Positions 36,286 to 44,914 of a stretch of 64,000 nucleotides of DNA are shown here, one piece after another. The position numbers were made by a program, and so were the translations under genes. Origin of the DNA: Phycisphaerae bacterium (GTDB taxonomy: Bacteria; Planctomycetota; Phycisphaerae; UBA1845); contig JANQQK010000028.1 of the NCBI GenBank assembly GCA_028289375.1, forward strand, positions 131,318 through 195,317, in the 5' to 3' direction. Under the pieces are notes generated by a model. That model did not search any database. It saw only the letters and a list, made by a program, of their open reading frames with translations, and had not been told where the DNA came from. How positions within the stretch are numbered: position 1 is the first letter of the stretch; every line of letters begins with the position of its first letter.

Positions 36286-38367
36286 GTGCCGTCCATGCAA
36301 TGGTACATCCGTCGTCTCAAGTCGATGTCGCCCGCCGAGATTCTCTGGCGTGTCGAAGGACTCACACGCGACAAAGCCGATCAACTCGTCCACAAGGGCA
36401 GGATGGCCGATTTCAAGGCATCATCGCTCATCAAGGCCGACATCATCGATACGCTCGATGCCCGCGCGGTCGGCGACCATGCCCAGCAATTCGACGTTGG
36501 AAATCTTCCCAACTTCGATGACGCTTGGCGCGACCAACTCATCGCCAAAGCAGACAAGGCTGCGAAGGGCGTGCTTTCCTATTTCGACCTCAAAGACGTC
36601 GATCATGGCCAACCCATCGACTGGAATCACGAGCACAAGGCAAACAGGAAGACGCCCACCGACTTCGTTGGCAACATTGACTATCGCGATCATCCCTCAA
36701 CCGGCGATTGCAAATTCGTCTGGGAACCCAACCGACACCATCAGCTCGTTGTCCTTGGCCGTGCCTTCCGGGCGACCGGCGAAACGCGTTACGCCCAAGC
36801 CGTCCTCGACCAGTTGAACAGTTGGATGGACCAGTGCCCGTTCGGCACAACCATGAACTGGCGAAGTCCGCTCGAGTTGGGCATCCGCGTGATCAATTGG
36901 GTGTGGGCATTGGAATTGATCCGCCCGTCGGGTCTGCTTTCAGAAGAGCAACTTGATCGCATCGCCGGATCAGCCTATCGGCACATGTGGGACACGGCCC
37001 GCAAGTACTCGAAGTTCTCGTCCGCCAACAACCACCTCATCGGCGAAGCCGCCGGCGTCTACATTGCAGCCGCATACTTCAGTGGCTTTCCCGAATCGCA
37101 GCGCTGGCGACGCCAGGCTCGCGACATTCTCATTCGCGAAATCGCCGAGCAGACCCATGATGACGGCGGCACGCGCGAGCAGGCCTTTGGTTACCACCTG
37201 TTCGTCTTGCAGTTTCACATGCTCGCAGCCCTGACCGGTCGAAGCATCGGCGAGGACTTTCCGAAATCGTTCATGGATCGCCTCGAAAAAATGTTCGAGT
37301 TCGTGGCCACCCTTATCGAAGGTGGTCACGACGACCCGCAGTTCGGAGACGCCGACGATGGCTATGTGCTGGACCTCGGCGGATCACCCGCCGACGCTCG
37401 GTCTTTGCTGTCTGTCGGGGCGGTACTCTTCAATAGACGTGACTTTAGGGATATTGCGGGTCAGGCAAGCGAGTGGACCTATTGGTTTATCGGACCTTCC
37501 GCCCAATCGAAGTTCGACGCCATTCCAAATCCTCAGTCACCGCGTGAACTCGCATCTGCCGCCATGCCCGACACCGGATACTACCTCCTGCAATCCGGAA
37601 AGGCGGGCGATTCGAATGCCATCAGCGCCATGATCGATTGCGGTCCGCTTGGGTTCAAGTCGATCGCGGCGCACGGCCATGCCGATGCGTTGAGCCTGAC
37701 GCTGCGCGTTGGTGGCGTCGACGTGCTCGTCGATCCTGGGACTTACGACTACTTTACTTACCCGGACTATCGAGCCTACTTCCGCAGCACCAAGGCGCAC
37801 AACACCGTCGAGATCGATGGCTTGGATCAGTCACGGATGCAGGGATTGTTCCTGTGGGGTAGTCGTGCAGATGCCAAGTGCGTTGAATGGAAACCGACCG
37901 ATAACGGCGGCTTATTCATTGGTGAACATAACGGTTATCAGCGTCTCGACGACGCGGTTACCCATCGACGTACGGTCGAATTGAACGGCGAAACCGGCGA
38001 GCTTCTCATCCACGACGACATCATCGCGTCCGGTTCCCACGAAGCCGTTCTGTATTGGCATTTTGGGGAAAATTGCACCCTGAATTCGGACGCAGAATGC
38101 GTCTGGAAGGTGGACTATCCATCAGGATCGGGTACCATATGGCTAGACGATGGTTGTCACGTTTCGCCATCGCGGGGTAATCAGGATCCGATCATGGGTT
38201 GGGTCAGCCGGGGATATCACTGCAGGAGCGCGATCTCCACATTGATCGCCCGACGAAAGTGCGCCGGAAACACCCGCATCACGACTCGGATTCTCGTTGG
38301 ACGGACAGGATCTGACGGTCGCGCCGCCCGTCCGGAACATGTGGCGTCGGTCGTGGGCGATGGTTAG
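36286..38367 (+). CDS. heparinase II/III - alginate lyase family protein
   Basis: 693 aa from a GTG at 36286 with AAGGGGAG 7 nt upstream. There is no signal peptide. The N-terminal half is a helical (alpha/alpha) toroid (MQWYIRRLKSMSPAEILWRV, NWRSPLELGIRVINWVWAL, SANNHLIGEAAGVY). The C-terminal half is a beta-sandwich with AAHGHADALSLTLRVGGVDVLVDPGTYDY and STKAHNTVEIDG. This is the heparinase II/III-like architecture that is regularly encoded inside exopolysaccharide loci. It is likely a uronic-acid-cleaving lyase that trims or releases the polymer. The lack of an export signal is typical for these locus-encoded members. It opens the plus-strand polysaccharide operon. Confidence 0.88.
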   Translation: MPSMQWYIRRLKSMSPAEILWRVEGLTRDKADQLVHKGRMADFKASSLIKADIIDTLDARAVGDHAQQFDVGNLPNFDDAWRDQLIAKADKAAKGVLSYFDLKDVDHGQPIDWNHEHKANRKTPTDFVGNIDYRDHPSTGDCKFVWEPNRHHQLVVLGRAFRATGETRYAQAVLDQLNSWMDQCPFGTTMNWRSPLELGIRVINWVWALELIRPSGLLSEEQLDRIAGSAYRHMWDTARKYSKFSSANNHLIGEAAGVYIAAAYFSGFPESQRWRRQARDILIREIAEQTHDDGGTREQAFGYHLFVLQFHMLAALTGRSIGEDFPKSFMDRLEKMFEFVATLIEGGHDDPQFGDADDGYVLDLGGSPADARSLLSVGAVLFNRRDFRDIAGQASEWTYWFIGPSAQSKFDAIPNPQSPRELASAAMPDTGYYLLQSGKAGDSNAISAMIDCGPLGFKSIAAHGHADALSLTLRVGGVDVLVDPGTYDYFTYPDYRAYFRSTKAHNTVEIDGLDQSRMQGLFLWGSRADAKCVEWKPTDNGGLFIGEHNGYQRLDDAVTHRRTVELNGETGELLIHDDIIASGSHEAVLYWHFGENCTLNSDAECVWKVDYPSGSGTIWLDDGCHVSPSRGNQDPIMGWVSRGYHCRSAISTLIARRKCAGNTRITTRILVGRTGSDGRAARPEHVASVVGDG

Positions 38368-38433
38368 CGCTTTCGCTGCGACCCCGCAGCATGATCGCCG
38401 GATTGCGGGGGACTTGGTGGGAAGAGGGTTGTC

Positions 38434-39603
38434 ATGACAACTTCGGCGAATGCAATTCAACATGGGGAAAGAATGAAAGAACCGCCATGCGCCATGTCAT
38501 TGGTGCGCGGCGTCGTCTTGGCGGGCAGCCACACTTGGGGCGCCTGCGCCTTGGAACGTGTGGTGCCGCGATCACTCGCACCGGTCGTCAATCGGCCACT
38601 GATTCAATACACCATCGACTGGTTCAGCCGTGCCGGCATCGGGTCGGTCGCCATCTGCGGAAACGTGGAAACGAGTGTGTTGCGGCATCGGCTGATGCGC
38701 GGCCACGTGCGTGCCCAACTGCCCAAGGATGTTCGCATCGATTTCTATCAGGACATCGCTCCGCGCGGTCCCGCCGGTTGCATCCGCGATGCCGCCAATG
38801 ATCACTTCGCCGACACGTTCGTCGTCGCCGAGGGCAGCATCCTCCCGCAGGTCGACTTGCACAGACTGCTCGCCGATCACGTGAAGGTCAACGCCGCCGT
38901 CACCGTTGTCGTCTCAAGCAGCGCAGCCGTTGGCGAATCGACCAGTGAGTTATTCTCGCCCATTGGAATCTACGTCTTTTCCCGTCGCGCCATCGAACAT
39001 GTCGGCGAGATGGGTTATCAGGACATCAAGGAAACGCTCATTCCCAACCTTTACAAGCAAGGGGAGATGGTGCAGATCTATCGGACCGATGAACCGCCCC
39101 TGCGGATCACCGGTGCCGACACCTACCTTGCCGTCAACGACGTGGCGCTCGTGGGCCAGGTGGGCTTGGGAACGTTCTCTGACGATTATCGCCCCCACGA
39201 TGATTGCGTGATTCACAAAACCGCGCAAGTCGACGCATCAGCGACGCTGATCGGGCCGATCCTTATTGGTGCCGAGAGCATGATCGATGCCGGTGCAACC
39301 ATCGTCGGTCCGACGACCATTGGCCGGCGATGCCGAGTCGGCAAGGGCGCGGTGGTAACGCGTTCGTCGATGTGGGACGACAGTGCCGTCGATGAGCACA
39401 CCGTGCTCGATCGGTGCATCGTGACCGCCGGAATGCAGGCACCGAGTTCAGCCACGCATCGCTATGTCGTGTTCGCGCCGAAGCAAAGTCGCGATCGGTC
39501 ATGGAAACGACTGCTGCGTCAATGGCTCAACCGTGACAACGGGCAGAACGGTCGTCGCGACGTGATGACCGGTGTCCAGCGGATGCGGGCGTCGCGCGCC
39601 TGA
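38434..39603 (+). CDS. nucleotidyltransferase-like protein with left-handed beta-helix, active site degenerate
   Basis: 389 aa. The first 240 residues have the fold pattern of sugar-nucleotidyltransferases (GVVLAGSHTWG...PVVNRPLIQYTIDWFSRAGI). The C-terminal part (about 250-340) has hexapeptide repeats (VDASATLIGPILIGAESMIDAGATIVGPTTIG) forming a left-handed beta-helix, as in GDP-mannose or glucose-1-phosphate transferases. The nucleotide-binding signature G-G-x-G-T-R-L is replaced by A-G-S-H-T-W-G, and the usual P-K-x-L/M-x-P-V reads P-R-S-L-A-P-V. Catalysis is therefore doubtful and a regulatory or scaffold role is possible. A GGGAAGAGGG stretch precedes the ATG at 38434. The tyrosine autokinase gene follows after 49 nt. 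Confidence 0.8.
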   Translation: MTTSANAIQHGERMKEPPCAMSLVRGVVLAGSHTWGACALERVVPRSLAPVVNRPLIQYTIDWFSRAGIGSVAICGNVETSVLRHRLMRGHVRAQLPKDVRIDFYQDIAPRGPAGCIRDAANDHFADTFVVAEGSILPQVDLHRLLADHVKVNAAVTVVVSSSAAVGESTSELFSPIGIYVFSRRAIEHVGEMGYQDIKETLIPNLYKQGEMVQIYRTDEPPLRITGADTYLAVNDVALVGQVGLGTFSDDYRPHDDCVIHKTAQVDASATLIGPILIGAESMIDAGATIVGPTTIGRRCRVGKGAVVTRSSMWDDSAVDEHTVLDRCIVTAGMQAPSSATHRYVVFAPKQSRDRSWKRLLRQWLNRDNGQNGRRDVMTGVQRMRASRA

Positions 39604-39652
39604 TTCATTGGGCACGTGACAAAGGGCGAGAGACACGTAACAAGGAAGCCTT

Positions 39653-41944
39653 ATGAATCCTGAATTCCCGCCGCCAGTGTCAGCCGATGACGGGAAAATT
39701 TCTGCGTTGATGGCGTCCCATCCGGGATACCCGTCGACCATGGTGCTTGGCGAAGATCCCGGACTGGGGGAGAACCGTCCGACGCAATCGCCCTCCATGC
39801 AGATCTCGCTCGACGCGATCCTCCGCAGAAAGTGGACGTGCATCATCGTCACGCTGCTTATCGCATGCGGAACCGTCCCGCTCATCTGGATGTTCACGGT
39901 GCCGGAGTACAAGGCCGCCGCCACCATTCGCGTGGCCCCCGTGTTCACGCCGTTGATTGGCAAGGACGAAACTATTCCGTTTTATAAGTCGTACCTGAAC
40001 ACGCAGGTCACGATCATCAAAAGCCCGCGCATTCTTGAACGCGTTCTCGACGAGAAAGCCGTTCAGGAATCAGACTGGTACAAGGAAAAGTCCGCCGGCG
40101 TCATGGGCCGATCCATGCCCCACCTGCAGCGACTGCGCAAGAGCCTGTCGATCAGCCCCGGTCGCGGTACCGAACTGATCACCGTGGCGATGTACGCCAA
40201 ACAGCCTCAGGACGCCAAGACCCTCGTCGACACGGTCGTCGACGAGTACATGAAGTTCAATCAATCCAGGACGCAGGAAACCAACACAGACGCCATGAAG
40301 CGTCTCGACAATGAAATCACGAACCTGAATCGCAAGATCGAGGGCCTGCTGCTCACCAAGGAGATCATCTCCAAGAAGCTGGGCACCGAATCGCTGGAGG
40401 ATCTTCGTTCAAGTTTGGCGACGAATCTCAGCGAACTGGAAGATCAGCTCCGCGATACCAGGCGAGACCTCCGGATGCGCGTCTGGCGGATGCAGAAAAT
40501 CGCCCCAGAAAAGTTGGAGGAAGGATCCGACGAAAAGGTCGCGTCAGAAGAGCCCGAGCCTGTCGATCCAAAGGCCAATTTTGTGCTCGATCCCGAATGG
40601 CGCCAGTTGAGCAACGACCTTGAAGACAAGAAGCACGAACTGTCACTCGCGATGGTACGCTATGGTGAATCCCATCCGATGATCGTCGACCTGAACAAAA
40701 CAGTTGATCACCTGCAGAGCAAAATCACCCGCCGCGAGACGCAGCTCGAAGAAGGCGGCGCATCCGAGATTCAGCCAATCGTGCCAGCCGGCGCTGACGC
40801 AGGAAACTACCTGAACATTCGCTCCATGGAATTCGCGATCGAGGAAGCCAGCGAGCAGATCAAGTTGCTCGAAGGGGACATCGAACGTCAGCGGGCCAAG
40901 ATGAACGAAGTGTCGGACGATGCGCAGGAGTTGGCGCGCATCGATCAAGAGATCGCATCGGATCGCACCAGACTCTCGCTTCTGAGAGACGAGCACTACA
41001 AGCGCAGCGTCGAAATGAAGGCGCCCGCTCAGGTCAGTGTCGCATCAGACGCCATCATGCCATACGAGCCGCACCGCGACCGCCGCATCATGATGACCAT
41101 CATGGCGCTTGGTGGCGCGTTCATGGCCGGTCTCGGGGCTGCGTTCCTGCGGGCGTTCCTCGATCCATCGATTCGCCAAGCCAGCGACGTCGCCCGAAGC
41201 ATGCAGATTCCGTTCCTCGGCTATCTGCCACGGGTCCGCTTCGAAACCGAACTGCTCGATGACTCGTCGCCGCAGCTCGCCGAGAGCATGCGCATGATCC
41301 GAACCGCCTTGCTCGACCGAGTGCCGAACAATGGCGGCGTCTCGATACTCGTCACCAGTTCTGGTGCCCGCGCCGGAAAAACCAGCGTGTCGATCCTCCT
41401 CGCCAAGAGCTTGGCCGGCCTCGGCAAACGCGTACTGCTGGTCGACGCCGACCTCCGTCGTGCGAGTCTCTCCGAACGCATCGGCGTCATGGAACACAGT
41501 GGCCTCAAGAACATTCTCGCATCGGAGTCGACGTCCTCGTCAGCCGTGATGAGGGATCAGCTCGGGCGGGTCGACATTGTGCCGGCCGGTGTCGGTGAGG
41601 AGGAACGCGTTCGCGACACGCTCGCCAATGGTGTGTTCAGCAAGGCGCTGCGGGAATGGAAGAGCAGTTATGATTTTGTCATTCTCGACAGCCCACCGGT
41701 TCTGCCGGTTGCGGATGCTCGAATTCTTGCAGGTCAGGTCGACAGCACGATCCTGACCGTCCGGGCCGCCCATTGTCGGCGTTCCGATGCGTTGGAAGCC
41801 GTCGGACTCCTCAGTGCCAGTGGCGCGCGTCCGGTGGGCACGATTCTCGTCGGTGCCGATGGAACCAGCGATCACGTGTATGGCGGATACGCCGAGTACG
41901 GCGATCCAAACGCGTACCGGGCCATCGTGAAGACCGTAGGCTAG
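39653..41944 (+). CDS. polysaccharide co-polymerase / tyrosine autokinase (Wzc/BY-kinase type)
   Basis: 763 aa. It controls chain length and export of exopolysaccharide at the inner membrane. A Wzz-type domain starts with transmembrane helix 1 (about 60-81), followed by a long periplasmic coiled coil. Transmembrane helix 2 lies at about 482-502. The cytoplasmic BY-kinase has Walker A (SSGARAGKTS, near 570), Walker A' (VLLVDADLRR) and Walker B (VILDSPPV, near 677). The C-terminus has a Tyr cluster (HVYGGYAEYGDPNAY) that is the expected autophosphorylation site. AAGGAAG precedes the ATG. It lies between the two proteins with pseudo-nucleotidyltransferase domains and near the Wza-type export gene. 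Confidence 0.93.
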   Translation: MNPEFPPPVSADDGKISALMASHPGYPSTMVLGEDPGLGENRPTQSPSMQISLDAILRRKWTCIIVTLLIACGTVPLIWMFTVPEYKAAATIRVAPVFTPLIGKDETIPFYKSYLNTQVTIIKSPRILERVLDEKAVQESDWYKEKSAGVMGRSMPHLQRLRKSLSISPGRGTELITVAMYAKQPQDAKTLVDTVVDEYMKFNQSRTQETNTDAMKRLDNEITNLNRKIEGLLLTKEIISKKLGTESLEDLRSSLATNLSELEDQLRDTRRDLRMRVWRMQKIAPEKLEEGSDEKVASEEPEPVDPKANFVLDPEWRQLSNDLEDKKHELSLAMVRYGESHPMIVDLNKTVDHLQSKITRRETQLEEGGASEIQPIVPAGADAGNYLNIRSMEFAIEEASEQIKLLEGDIERQRAKMNEVSDDAQELARIDQEIASDRTRLSLLRDEHYKRSVEMKAPAQVSVASDAIMPYEPHRDRRIMMTIMALGGAFMAGLGAAFLRAFLDPSIRQASDVARSMQIPFLGYLPRVRFETELLDDSSPQLAESMRMIRTALLDRVPNNGGVSILVTSSGARAGKTSVSILLAKSLAGLGKRVLLVDADLRRASLSERIGVMEHSGLKNILASESTSSSAVMRDQLGRVDIVPAGVGEEERVRDTLANGVFSKALREWKSSYDFVILDSPPVLPVADARILAGQVDSTILTVRAAHCRRSDALEAVGLLSASGARPVGTILVGADGTSDHVYGGYAEYGDPNAYRAIVKTVG

Positions 41945-41953
41945 GGCAGCGCA

Positions 41954-43708
41954 GTGGATATCATCACGCTCGTCTTTGACTCGCGTCCCGACTATCTCGC
42001 GAACGCGCCCGAAGATGCTTCCCTGCTCACGGCGCCGCTCGGTACCGCCAGCGTCCTCGAACAACTCCTCAACACCGCCGAAGACGCAGGCAGCAAGGAC
42101 TTCTTCGTCCTGCCCGATTTCGCACCCAATGAGTCGTACGAACGCCATCTTCAGGAACTCAGCGGCGGGCAGGTCAAGCTGATCGACGCCCGCTCGTGGA
42201 ACGCGCTCATCGAGTCCCATGAACTATCAGACGTGCTCCTGATCGTCGACCCACGCTATTGGCCGATCGAAGGCTACGACATCAAGGGCGCGATGAAGGA
42301 AAGCCACAACGTCCGCTGGGCGGTGCACGCCGTCTCCGTCGGCGGCGGAAGCCAATCGACCCAGGAAATCGTCCAGTGTGACGACGACGGACAGGTCCGC
42401 CGCATCGGCCGCTACTACAACCAGGTCACGTGGACCCAGATCGACGCCATCGCCTTCTCACTCGTACCGCTCGCAAGCGTCGAAGGCATTTCCTCGCGAT
42501 CGCTCGCGTCACTGCGATCGACGCTGGCGTCACGATCGGCGCTCAGTCGCGATTGGCCGCTCGAAGGCGGGGTCATCGACCTTTCTGAGGATCAAGGCCT
42601 ATTGCTTCTCAACGAGCAGTTCGCGCTCGACGCTGCCGACATGGACGTTTCCGACGGTCGGTTCCGCATACATCACGGTGTTGTCACAAGCAGTGACACG
42701 ACGGTGCACCCGTCGGCAAAGCTCGTTGGCCCCGTCGTGATTCAGCCCGGTGTTCGCGTCGAGGAAAATGCGACGATCCTCGGGCCGGCCGTGGTCGGCC
42801 GTAATGCGCGGGTCTGCCGCGATGCGCTCGTGGCCCAATCCGTCTTGTCCGAGAAGACAACCGTCCAACGCGATTGGCCTGCGCGGCAGGCGGTGGCGTT
42901 CGGCAAGTGGCAGAAGCCATCCAACGGCGCACCATCGTCCGACACGGAACGATCATTTGACCCCGTCAAGCGGCGGTTGTTGCGGTTGGGAATGGACGAC
43001 GCCGGCATTCGTGAAGCCAACGCCAAACGCGCCATCTACCCCATTTTGAAACTGATTCTCGACGTGACGATCGCCGGCATCTCACTCGTGCTGCTCTCAC
43101 CACTGCTCGCCATCGTCGCCATCGCCGTCAAGCTCGACTCCGACGGCCCGGTGTTTTTCGGCCATGGTCGGGAGGGCATGGATGGCAAGGTGTTCCACTG
43201 CCTCAAGTTCCGCACCATGGGCAAGGATGCCCACCAGCGACAGCGGGAACTGTATTCGGCAAATAATGTCGACGGACCGCAATTCAAGCTGCATAATGAC
43301 CCCCGCGTGACGCGGGTGGGAGCGTGGTTGCGGGCAACCAACATTGATGAACTGCCTCAGTTGATCAACGTTTTCCTCGGCCAGATGAGTCTGGTCGGCC
43401 CCCGACCCTCCCCATTCCGCGAGAATCAGATATGCGTCCCGTGGCGCCGGGCACGCCTGTCTGTCAGACCCGGGATTACAGGTCTTTGGCAAATTTGCCG
43501 AGATCAGCGATCAGAGGGAGATTTCCACCAATGGATCGCCTACGACATCATGTACGTTCGTCATCTCTCATTCTGGCTGGATGTGAAGATCATCCTCGCC
43601 ACCGTGCTCACCCTCGGCGGTCTCTGGAACGTCCCGCACAGTTGGCTGGTCAGCGACCACCACGCACGCTCGGACGCGCCCGAACTCAGCGACCCACAGA
43701 TTGCGTGA
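41954..43708 (+). CDS. fusion of pseudo-nucleotidyltransferase, left-handed beta-helix and phosphoglycosyl (sugar) transferase
   Basis: 584 aa from a GTG at 41954, 9 nt after the autokinase stop. Residues 1-230 look like a nucleotidyltransferase-type alpha/beta domain without its catalytic signature. About 243-305 are hexapeptide-type beta-helix turns (VHPSAKLVGPVVIQPGVRVEENATILGPAVVG cut by a few variants). From about 355 there is a bacterial sugar transferase domain: a hydrophobic helix (LILDVTIAGISLVLLSPLLA), FRTMG, the catalytic D465-E466 pair in NIDELPQL, SLVGPRPSPF and RPGITGLWQI. This domain transfers a sugar phosphate to undecaprenyl phosphate to start the repeat unit. The fusion is not the usual WcaJ or CpsE layout. 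Confidence 0.88.
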   Translation: MDIITLVFDSRPDYLANAPEDASLLTAPLGTASVLEQLLNTAEDAGSKDFFVLPDFAPNESYERHLQELSGGQVKLIDARSWNALIESHELSDVLLIVDPRYWPIEGYDIKGAMKESHNVRWAVHAVSVGGGSQSTQEIVQCDDDGQVRRIGRYYNQVTWTQIDAIAFSLVPLASVEGISSRSLASLRSTLASRSALSRDWPLEGGVIDLSEDQGLLLLNEQFALDAADMDVSDGRFRIHHGVVTSSDTTVHPSAKLVGPVVIQPGVRVEENATILGPAVVGRNARVCRDALVAQSVLSEKTTVQRDWPARQAVAFGKWQKPSNGAPSSDTERSFDPVKRRLLRLGMDDAGIREANAKRAIYPILKLILDVTIAGISLVLLSPLLAIVAIAVKLDSDGPVFFGHGREGMDGKVFHCLKFRTMGKDAHQRQRELYSANNVDGPQFKLHNDPRVTRVGAWLRATNIDELPQLINVFLGQMSLVGPRPSPFRENQICVPWRRARLSVRPGITGLWQICRDQRSEGDFHQWIAYDIMYVRHLSFWLDVKIILATVLTLGGLWNVPHSWLVSDHHARSDAPELSDPQIA

Positions 43709-44898
43709 AGCCCGACACCGCCATCGCGGTGACACGACCCCTTCGCGTTATCGGAACCCCAATTTTTACCGTCGTCGCGATGGTTTTCTGCGTCGGCTGT
43801 CCGCCCGATAACCGCATCGACCTGAACACCTTCCTCGCCCAGCAGCAGCAGGCGCAGGAAATCGAAGCCGCCGAAGCCGAAGGTGGGGTCTCAACGCTTC
43901 CCATGGACAACTACCTGACGGCCTATTCGATCGGGACGGATGACGTCCTCACCGTGACGCTCACGGGTCTCGAAGAACCGACCATCTCGTCGATCTACCG
44001 GGTCCGCGTCGACAAGGAGGGCGAGATCGATCTGCCCCTCGTCGGCGAAGTCAATGTTGGCGGGTTGGATCAGATCGAAGCCGAGGCGAAGATCAAGGAC
44101 TCCTACGTTCCGAACATTGTTCGCCAAATGACGGTGAACATTGAGGTTACGGTTTTCGATACGACAGACGTCGTTGTCAGTGGTTCGGTGCAATTGCCCG
44201 GATTGGTGCTGTTGCGGCGGACCGAGCGGAACCTGCTCTACGCCGTGCTCGGCGCCGGTGGCGTGTCGGCTGAGGCAAGCGGATGGGCGACGTTGCGTCG
44301 CGTGCGGCGGCCGAAGGATGAAGTGACATTTGATTTAATGGACCCCGTTCAACTCGACGCGGCCTTGTCGATGGATCCGCTCGAGGACGGGGATCAGATC
44401 GTGGTGCACGCGGCCCAGCCGAACACGGTCTACGTGGGTGGTTTGGTCAATCGTCCGGCGCCGCTGTCCTTCCCGCCTGGCGTGAAGGCGACCGTGCTGC
44501 AAGCGTTGGCGGCGGCGGGTGGTCTGCGGACCGACGTGTTCCCGACCGAGGGCACGCTGATCCGTCGTCAGCCGGATGGCAGCGACGTTCAAGTGCTGCT
44601 TGATCTGGACCGTATTCAGCGTGGGGAAGATGAGAACATTGAGTTGGCCGCCGGCGACATTCTCTGGGTGCCCGAGACGGTCGAGACGCGGATTCAGGGT
44701 TGGGTTGCTCAGAACGTCTTCCTGCGGGTCGGTGCGACGGTCACGTACAACGCGACGGGTGTGGAGTTCCTGAACTCGAACGCCGAGCGTGTCCAAACCA
44801 ACCAGGGCAATCTGCAGGATTCGTTTGATCCGTTTGGATTCCTGACGCGTAACGCGGCGTTGTCGAATCTGGGGGCAGCCGCCGCAGCGGCACCATAG
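43705..44898 (+). CDS. polysaccharide export lipoprotein (Wza type)
   Basis: 397 aa from a GTG at 43705 that overlaps the preceding stop by 4 nt (GTGA). This start gives a lipoprotein signal (IFTVVAMVFCVGC); the longer frame back to 43432 is a shadow of the sugar transferase gene. A polysaccharide export domain (YSIGTDDVLTVTLTGLEEP...RVRVDKEGEIDLPLVGEVNVGG) is followed by SLBB-type beta-grasp domains (GSVQLPGLVLLRR..., VYVGGLVNRPAPLSFP...). It would form the outer-membrane or periplasmic export channel. A low-complexity Ala tail closes the protein. No C-terminal Wza-like amphipathic helix is obvious. Confidence 0.9.
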   Translation: MKPDTAIAVTRPLRVIGTPIFTVVAMVFCVGCPPDNRIDLNTFLAQQQQAQEIEAAEAEGGVSTLPMDNYLTAYSIGTDDVLTVTLTGLEEPTISSIYRVRVDKEGEIDLPLVGEVNVGGLDQIEAEAKIKDSYVPNIVRQMTVNIEVTVFDTTDVVVSGSVQLPGLVLLRRTERNLLYAVLGAGGVSAEASGWATLRRVRRPKDEVTFDLMDPVQLDAALSMDPLEDGDQIVVHAAQPNTVYVGGLVNRPAPLSFPPGVKATVLQALAAAGGLRTDVFPTEGTLIRRQPDGSDVQVLLDLDRIQRGEDENIELAAGDILWVPETVETRIQGWVAQNVFLRVGATVTYNATGVEFLNSNAERVQTNQGNLQDSFDPFGFLTRNAALSNLGAAAAAAP

Positions 44899-44914
44899 CG
44901 AAGGAATCGGTCTG

